DNA of 37,286 nucleotides, taken from contig JALUFE010000045.1 of assembly GCA_027052175.1 (NCBI GenBank), forward strand, positions 6,743 to 44,028, given 5' to 3'. Under the pieces are notes generated by a model. That model saw nothing but the letters and a program-made list of their open reading frames with translations. It did not search any database and was not told the origin of the DNA. Below, piece by piece: positions 32,582-37,286 of the stretch. This DNA comes from Helicobacteraceae bacterium (GTDB lineage: Bacteria; Campylobacterota; Campylobacteria; Campylobacterales; Sulfurimonadaceae). The translations under genes and the position numbers were made by a program. Position 1 is the stretch's first letter, and every line of letters starts with the position of its first letter.

Positions 32582-34981
32582 ATGGATGAATTTCAGGAGA
32601 TATTGCAGGACTTTCTTGTCGAGTCCTTCGAACTTGTAGAGAAGCTGGATGAGGATCTTGTCGAGTTGGAATCACGGCCGGACGATCTCGATCTGCTCAA
32701 CGGCATCTTCCGTGTTGCGCATACGATAAAAGGAGCTTCGTCATTTTTGAATTTCGATGTGCTTACACATTTGACACATCATATGGAAGATGTTTTGAAC
32801 AAAGCACGTCATGGCGAACTCAGTATAACGCCGGAAGTGATGGATGTCATTCTCGAATCCGTGGATCTGATGAAAGCACTTCTTGAAAAGATTCGTGACA
32901 CGAGCAGTGACGAGGGGATCGATGTTTCCGATGTCGTTGCAAAACTTGATCGTATCAGCGGGGGAGAGGGGAGCATAGAGACGCATGCCTCCGAAGCGGC
33001 GACACATGAGAATGCAGAAGAAGAGGTGAGCGAAGCCAAAACGGCCAAAGAGGAAGAGAGCGGCATCGAGGAGGAGGAAGAGATCGATTATGAAAATCTT
33101 TCTCCTGAGGAGATTGAGGCGGAGATAGAACGGCTGCTTGCCAAACGTCAGGAAGAAGACAGAAAAAAACGCGAAGCCAAAAAGAAAAAACAGCAGCAAT
33201 CGAGTGATGAAAAATCGTCGAAAGAAGAGAAGAAAGAAAAGCAGAAAAACACTCCCGCTCCAGCACCCGCTCCAAAAAAAGAGGAGGCTCCGCAAGCCCA
33301 GAGGACTCCCAATACTCCAACGCGCAAAGCACCTGCCCAGGTAGAGCAGACGATCCGTGTCGATGTCAAGCGTCTCGATCATCTTATGAACCTTATCGGG
33401 GAGCTTGTTCTTGCCAAAAACAGGCTTATCAAGATCAACAGCGATGTGGAAGAACGCTACGAAGGTGAAGAGTTCCTTGAGGAGCTGACACAGGTCGTTT
33501 CCATCGTTTCCATCGTTACAACCGATCTGCAGATAGCGGTGATGAAGACGAGAATGCTGCCTGTAGGCAAAGTTTTTAACAAATTTCCCAGAATGATTCG
33601 TGATCTTTCCCGTGAATTGAACAAAAAGATAGAGCTTGTAATCGAAGGAGAAGAGACGGAACTCGACAAGTCGATCGTAGAAGAGATAGGTGATCCGCTT
33701 GTCCACATCATCCGTAACTCCTGTGATCATGGGATAGAACCGCCCGAAGAGAGGATAGCGGTAGGGAAGCCGGAGACCGGTACCGTTGAGCTTAAAGCAT
33801 ATAACGAAGGGAACCACATAGTCATTCAGATCAACGACGACGGACGTGGTCTCGATCCGGAGAAGCTCAAGCAAAAAGCGCTCGAAAAAGGCCTTATAAG
33901 TGAGAAAGATGCTGCAAATATGAGTGACAAGGAAGCATATGCGCTTATCTTCAAACCTGGTTTCTCGACAGCGGCAGCGGTAACGAACGTCAGTGGCCGG
34001 GGAGTGGGGATGGATGTCGTCAAGACAAACATCGAAAAGCTCAACGGTATCATCGAGATAGACAGCGAACTCGGCAAAGGGACTTCCATCAAGCTGAAAA
34101 TCCCACTGACGCTTGCGATCATCCAAGCGCTTCTTGTGGGAGTGCAGGAAGAGAACTATGCAATCCCGCTTGCATCTGTACTGGAGACGGTCCGGATTTC
34201 GACGGAAGAGATATATACGGTTGAAAACAAATCGGTCATGAGACTTCGCGATGAGGTACTCAGCCTAGTGCATATCGGTGATATTTTCGAGGTAGAGCGC
34301 ATCATGGAAAACAGTGAGCATGCCTATGTCGTCGTACTTGGTCTGGGTGCGAGCAAACTCGGGCTCATCGTCGATACGCTCATTGGTCAGGAGGAGATCG
34401 TCATAAAGTCTCTTGGCGAGTATCTCAAAGGTATCCAGGGGATCGCCGGTGCGACAATCCGCGGAGACGGCGGTGTGACACTTATTGTCGATGTCGTGGC
34501 GCTGATGGAAATAGCCAAAAACGTCAAATCGAGTATAGGCACCACCGAAAACGGCTCCGGTGCCAAAAGTGCGGAGAAAAATGCACCGAGCGATTATCGT
34601 GTGATGATTGTCGATGACAGCAAAACGGACAGAATGATTATGAGAAAAGCGCTTGAACCGCTGGGTATCACTCTTGTAGAAGCGGCTGACGGGCAGGAAG
34701 CGCTTACCAAACTCAAAGATTCTGATGAAATGTTCGATGCGATGTTGATCGACATCGAGATGCCGCGAATGGACGGTTACACCCTTGCCAGTGAGATCAA
34801 AAAGTACAACCGCTACAAAAATCTCCCGCTCATTGCCGTCACGTCACGTACGAGCAAATCGGACAGAATGCGGGGTGTCGAGAGTGGCATGGTCGAGTAC
34901 ATCACCAAGCCATATTCAGCCGATTATCTTGCGAGTGTCGTACAGAGAAACATCAAATTCAAGCCGGAGTTTTTATCATGA
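32582..34981 (+). CDS. cheA: Chemotaxis histidine kinase CheA with C-terminal CheY-like receiver (CheAY)
   Basis: The 799-residue kinase phosphorylates CheY and CheV in response to receptors. The Hpt domain has H47 in FRVAHTIKGASSF. A very long charged linker (about 140-255) is rich in Glu, Lys and Gln and ends in a Pro-Ala stretch, with no clear P2 domain. The dimerisation domain includes RLDHLMNLIGELVLAKNRL. The ATPase domain has NSCDHGIEPPEER, NDDGRGLDPEKLKQKA and SGRGVGMDVV. A CheW-like P5 domain (about 510-650) and a receiver with MIVDDSK and LIDIEMPRMDG (about 675-799) complete it. The fused receiver, typical of Campylobacterota, is thought to act as a phosphate sink. Its TGA overlaps the cheW start as ATGA. 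Confidence 0.98.
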   Translation: MDEFQEILQDFLVESFELVEKLDEDLVELESRPDDLDLLNGIFRVAHTIKGASSFLNFDVLTHLTHHMEDVLNKARHGELSITPEVMDVILESVDLMKALLEKIRDTSSDEGIDVSDVVAKLDRISGGEGSIETHASEAATHENAEEEVSEAKTAKEEESGIEEEEEIDYENLSPEEIEAEIERLLAKRQEEDRKKREAKKKKQQQSSDEKSSKEEKKEKQKNTPAPAPAPKKEEAPQAQRTPNTPTRKAPAQVEQTIRVDVKRLDHLMNLIGELVLAKNRLIKINSDVEERYEGEEFLEELTQVVSIVSIVTTDLQIAVMKTRMLPVGKVFNKFPRMIRDLSRELNKKIELVIEGEETELDKSIVEEIGDPLVHIIRNSCDHGIEPPEERIAVGKPETGTVELKAYNEGNHIVIQINDDGRGLDPEKLKQKALEKGLISEKDAANMSDKEAYALIFKPGFSTAAAVTNVSGRGVGMDVVKTNIEKLNGIIEIDSELGKGTSIKLKIPLTLAIIQALLVGVQEENYAIPLASVLETVRISTEEIYTVENKSVMRLRDEVLSLVHIGDIFEVERIMENSEHAYVVVLGLGASKLGLIVDTLIGQEEIVIKSLGEYLKGIQGIAGATIRGDGGVTLIVDVVALMEIAKNVKSSIGTTENGSGAKSAEKNAPSDYRVMIVDDSKTDRMIMRKALEPLGITLVEAADGQEALTKLKDSDEMFDAMLIDIEMPRMDGYTLASEIKKYNRYKNLPLIAVTSRTSKSDRMRGVESGMVEYITKPYSADYLASVVQRNIKFKPEFLS

Positions 34982-35475
34982 GCGATAAATTAAAAGAGGT
35001 CATCAACAAGCAGCAGCGCCAACAGCAAGCACCCCAAGAGGGACACGCCGAAGAGTATGTCCAGCTTGTAGGCTTTATCATCGGAGAGGAGGAGTATGCC
35101 GTGCCGATTCTTGCCATTCAGGAGATTATCAAACCAATAAGCTGGACACGTGTACCACAGACCCCGGCGTATGTTCTTGGTGTGTTCAATCTCAGAGGAT
35201 CGGTCATCCCGCTTATCGATCTCAGACGCAAGTTTGGTTTGCCGCCGAAAAAGCAGGATGAAGAGACACGTTTTATCGTTATGAAGCATGGAGACGATGT
35301 CGCGGGGTTCGTTATCGATCGACTCACAATGGCGCTTCGTCTTGCCAAAAAAGATATCGGTCCGGCACCTGACACCATCGACGGGGACAATACGATTATC
35401 GAAGGCGTAGGCAAAAGAGAGAACAACATTCTCACTATCTTGAAAGTGGATAAGCTGTTAGAGAGAGATTTTTAG
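34978..35475 (+). CDS. cheW: Chemotaxis adaptor CheW
   Basis: CheW bridges receptors and CheA in the polar array. Its 165 residues carry a Gln-rich N-terminal extension (about 1-25: NKQQRQQQAPQEG). One CheW domain follows: LVGFIIGEEEYAVPILAIQEII, RVPQTPAYVLGVFNLRGSVIPLIDL, and GFVIDRLTMALRL. The start overlaps the cheA stop by four bases, so the two are probably translationally coupled and made in a set ratio. Confidence 0.98.
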   Translation: MSDKLKEVINKQQRQQQAPQEGHAEEYVQLVGFIIGEEEYAVPILAIQEIIKPISWTRVPQTPAYVLGVFNLRGSVIPLIDLRRKFGLPPKKQDEETRFIVMKHGDDVAGFVIDRLTMALRLAKKDIGPAPDTIDGDNTIIEGVGKRENNILTILKVDKLLERDF

Positions 35476-35483
35476 TTTTATTT

Positions 35484-36557
35484 ATGAAATCCAACAAAAA
35501 AAGAGAGGAGAATGTTTATAAACTGGAGGGGGTTTTAGACATTCATACTCTTCCAAGCCGCAAGGTGGAACTTGAAAAGTTAGGTGAAAAAACGGTGTTG
35601 GAGCTTGACTCTCTTCGCCGGCTCGATACCGCCGGCGCTCTTTATCTGCTCGAACTTGCCAAAGAGCGCAGCATTCGTCTCATTGCAGAGAAAGCGGAAA
35701 TCTTCCAGACACTTGAACTCGTTCGAAAATATCCCCCGGCATCCCTTCCAAAACCCTCCGACTGCCCTTTACTGGCACGGATAGGCTACTTCTTTTATCA
35801 AAAATATCTGTTTGTGCTTGCTTTTTTGAGTTTTATCGGTGAGCTTTTTGTCAAGAAAGTGTATATTTTCTTTCGTCCGAGTAATTTTCGTTATAAAGAG
35901 ATTCTATATGAAATCAAACAAAGTGCGATCAAGGCAATCGGCATCGTCGCCTTGACAAGCTTTCTTGTCGGTGTGGTCATAGCCTACCAGTCGGCAGTGC
36001 AGCTCAAACTTTATGGAGCGAATATTTTTATAGTGAATATGCTCGGTATTTCCATTTTGCGAGAGCTTGCACCGATGATCACGGCTATCGTCATCGCCGG
36101 GCGCAGCGGTTCTTCCTATACGGCAGAGATAGGAGCGATGAAGATAACCGAGGAGCTCGATGCTATGAGGACGATGGGGTTCGATCCTTATTACTATCTT
36201 GTTATTCCGCGGATTGTCGCGTTGATGATCTCTTTGCCTATCTTGATCTTTGTTGCGGATATGGCAGGTTTGTTAGGCGGGATGCTGATTTCCCACACTC
36301 AGCTTGATATCTCGTTTGGATTGTTCATTGAAAGGTTTCGCGATGTTATCGATGTGCGGCACTTTATCTTAGGAGAGATCAAAGGACCGTTTTTCGCTTT
36401 TTTGATCGCGACCATAGCGATTTACAGAGGTTTCATAGTCAAAGACGATACGCAGAGCATTGGGAAAAACACGACGAAAAGCGTTGTGGAGTCCATCTTC
36501 GCCGTCATTGTATGTGATGCGCTTTTTTCCGTGATATTTACAAATCTGGGGATATGA
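35484..36557 (+). CDS. STAS-MlaE fusion: permease subunit of Mla-type lipid ABC transporter
   Basis: The 357 residues have two parts. Residues 10-90 resemble a STAS domain (VLDIHTLPSRKVELEKL, LELDSLRRLDTAGALYLLELAK), the role played by separate MlaB in Escherichia coli. Residues 130-357 form an MlaE permease with five to six helices and the family signature ILRELAPMITAIVIAGRSGSSYTAEIGAMKITEELDAM, seen here in pieces. The system moves phospholipids between membranes and keeps the outer membrane asymmetric. It starts eight bases after cheW with a weak site, and mlaF follows two bases after its stop. Confidence 0.93.
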   Translation: MKSNKKREENVYKLEGVLDIHTLPSRKVELEKLGEKTVLELDSLRRLDTAGALYLLELAKERSIRLIAEKAEIFQTLELVRKYPPASLPKPSDCPLLARIGYFFYQKYLFVLAFLSFIGELFVKKVYIFFRPSNFRYKEILYEIKQSAIKAIGIVALTSFLVGVVIAYQSAVQLKLYGANIFIVNMLGISILRELAPMITAIVIAGRSGSSYTAEIGAMKITEELDAMRTMGFDPYYYLVIPRIVALMISLPILIFVADMAGLLGGMLISHTQLDISFGLFIERFRDVIDVRHFILGEIKGPFFAFLIATIAIYRGFIVKDDTQSIGKNTTKSVVESIFAVIVCDALFSVIFTNLGI

Positions 36558-36558
36558 A

Positions 36559-37286
36559 ATGCATGTCATAGAGGTGAAAGATCTGCGGACGGCTTATGGC
36601 AGCAAGATCATTCATGACGGTTTGAATCTCACCGTAGAGGAGGGAGAGATATACGGTCTTTTGGGACCAAGCGGGTGTGGAAAAACGACTTTGATGCGTA
36701 AGATGGTACTGCTTGAGCCTGTTGAGTCGGGCAAGATTTATGTATTGGGGCATGATCTCTCTTCGCTCAGGCAGCAGGAAGCGCAAAAGTTACGGGAGAA
36801 CTGGGGTGTACTCTTTCAATTTGGTGCGCTCTTTTCCTCTTTGAGTCTGGCCGAAAATGTCGCACGTCCTTTGATAGAGTATACAAACCTTTCCAAAAAA
36901 ATGATCGAGGAGATTGTAGCGTTCAAACTGCAGCTTGTCGGTCTCACGCTTCAAGATGCCGCACTCTATCCTTCACAGATTAGCGGCGGAATGAAGAAAA
37001 AAGCGGGGCTTGCACGTGCACTGGCGATGGATCCGAAACTCCTCTTTCTCGATGAGCCGACAAGTGGACTTGACCCTATATCGGCACGAGAGTTCGATCG
37101 GCTTATTTTGAAGCTGCGCGATCTTTTAAATCTTACGATCGTGATGGTCTCTCATGATTTGCGCTCCATTAAAGAGACTATGGATAGATTCGCTATAATT
37201 GACGACAAGAAAATCGTCTATGAAGGAGATTATGGAGGAATCCGTTCAGCCCACAGTGATTTTATAGATAAATTTTTCAAGGAAAA
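36559..37286 (+). CDS. MlaF-like ABC transporter ATPase (partial, runs off right edge)
   Basis: The ATG at 36559, two bases after the mlaE stop and preceded by GGGGAT, opens a frame to the window end (about 242 residues; C-terminus missing). The Walker A is GLLGPSGCGKTTL, the Q-loop is in VLFQFGALFSSLSLAENV, and the signature is QISGGMKKKAGLARALA. Walker B is LLFLDEPTSGLDP and the switch His is in VSHDL. The GALF/SSLSVxENV segment is diagnostic of MlaF-type ATPases. The periplasmic substrate-binding MlaD gene is expected just beyond the edge. Confidence 0.95.
   Translation, partial: MHVIEVKDLRTAYGSKIIHDGLNLTVEEGEIYGLLGPSGCGKTTLMRKMVLLEPVESGKIYVLGHDLSSLRQQEAQKLRENWGVLFQFGALFSSLSLAENVARPLIEYTNLSKKMIEEIVAFKLQLVGLTLQDAALYPSQISGGMKKKAGLARALAMDPKLLFLDEPTSGLDPISAREFDRLILKLRDLLNLTIVMVSHDLRSIKETMDRFAIIDDKKIVYEGDYGGIRSAHSDFIDKFFKE

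Noticed and set aside
32741-34126. Long minus-strand frame opposite cheA
   Set aside because: It is an antisense shadow of a high-confidence gene with no start signal and Phe/Leu-rich artefact composition.

Overview
The window looks like chromosome of a Campylobacterota (epsilonproteobacterial) organism, probably a free-living Sulfurimonas/Sulfurovum-type bacterium. The evidence is a cheV-cheA(CheY fusion)-cheW cluster, a grpE-dnaK pair behind an HspR-type operator, an NhaA antiporter, ATP-type PEP carboxykinase, a CXXC-containing Fur/PerR-like regulator and many TATAAT-only promoters. The genus cannot be fixed from this sequence alone.

Region 1 (1-9.2 kb, minus strand) is one long, tightly overlapping operon for a type IV pilus / type II secretion-like machine of the MshI-L-E-G (Campylobacter Cts) kind. 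In transcription order it encodes a PilM/MshI-like actin-fold protein, two small inner-membrane PilN/PilO/MshJ/K-like proteins, a lipoprotein secretin, a SPOR protein, a TPR protein, one prepilin, the GspE ATPase and the GspF platform protein. It ends with a receiver-Fis response regulator that runs off the left edge. The SPOR and TPR genes are in the same frame, separated by one TAA, and are probably halves of one ancestral gene. tRNA-Phe lies just upstream.

Region 2 (9.4-14 kb, minus) holds a GAF-PAS-PAS-GGDEF diguanylate cyclase and grpE-dnaK. The cyclase reading frame is intact only with a -1 shift at an A AAA AAG heptamer, the dnaX-type slippery site. grpE-dnaK starts from a perfect-consensus sigma-70 promoter overlaid by a HAIR-like inverted repeat.

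Region 3 (14-24.7 kb) is mixed housekeeping: an AsmA-like protein, a ComF-type phosphoribosyltransferase behind an inverted-repeat cluster, lepA, prsA, a 2-Cys peroxiredoxin, a PIF1-like helicase, a REC-REC-GGDEF protein, nhaA, and a small membrane protein that overlaps nhaA tail-to-tail.

Region 4 (24.9-29.3 kb) has a secreted protein with a DUF4139-like C-terminus, a DnaQ/ExoX-type exonuclease, a Fur-family regulator that appears leaderless, pckA with a structured 5' leader, and tRNA-Val.

Region 5 (29.4-37.3 kb, plus) is a continuous run: greA, argC, lpxH-like, cheV, cheAY, cheW, a STAS-MlaE permease and an MlaF ATPase cut by the right edge. It joins transcript fidelity, arginine synthesis, lipid A synthesis, chemotaxis and outer-membrane lipid transport on one strand. 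No insertion sequence, CRISPR array or prophage was seen, and no stretch over 300 bases lacks a gene.
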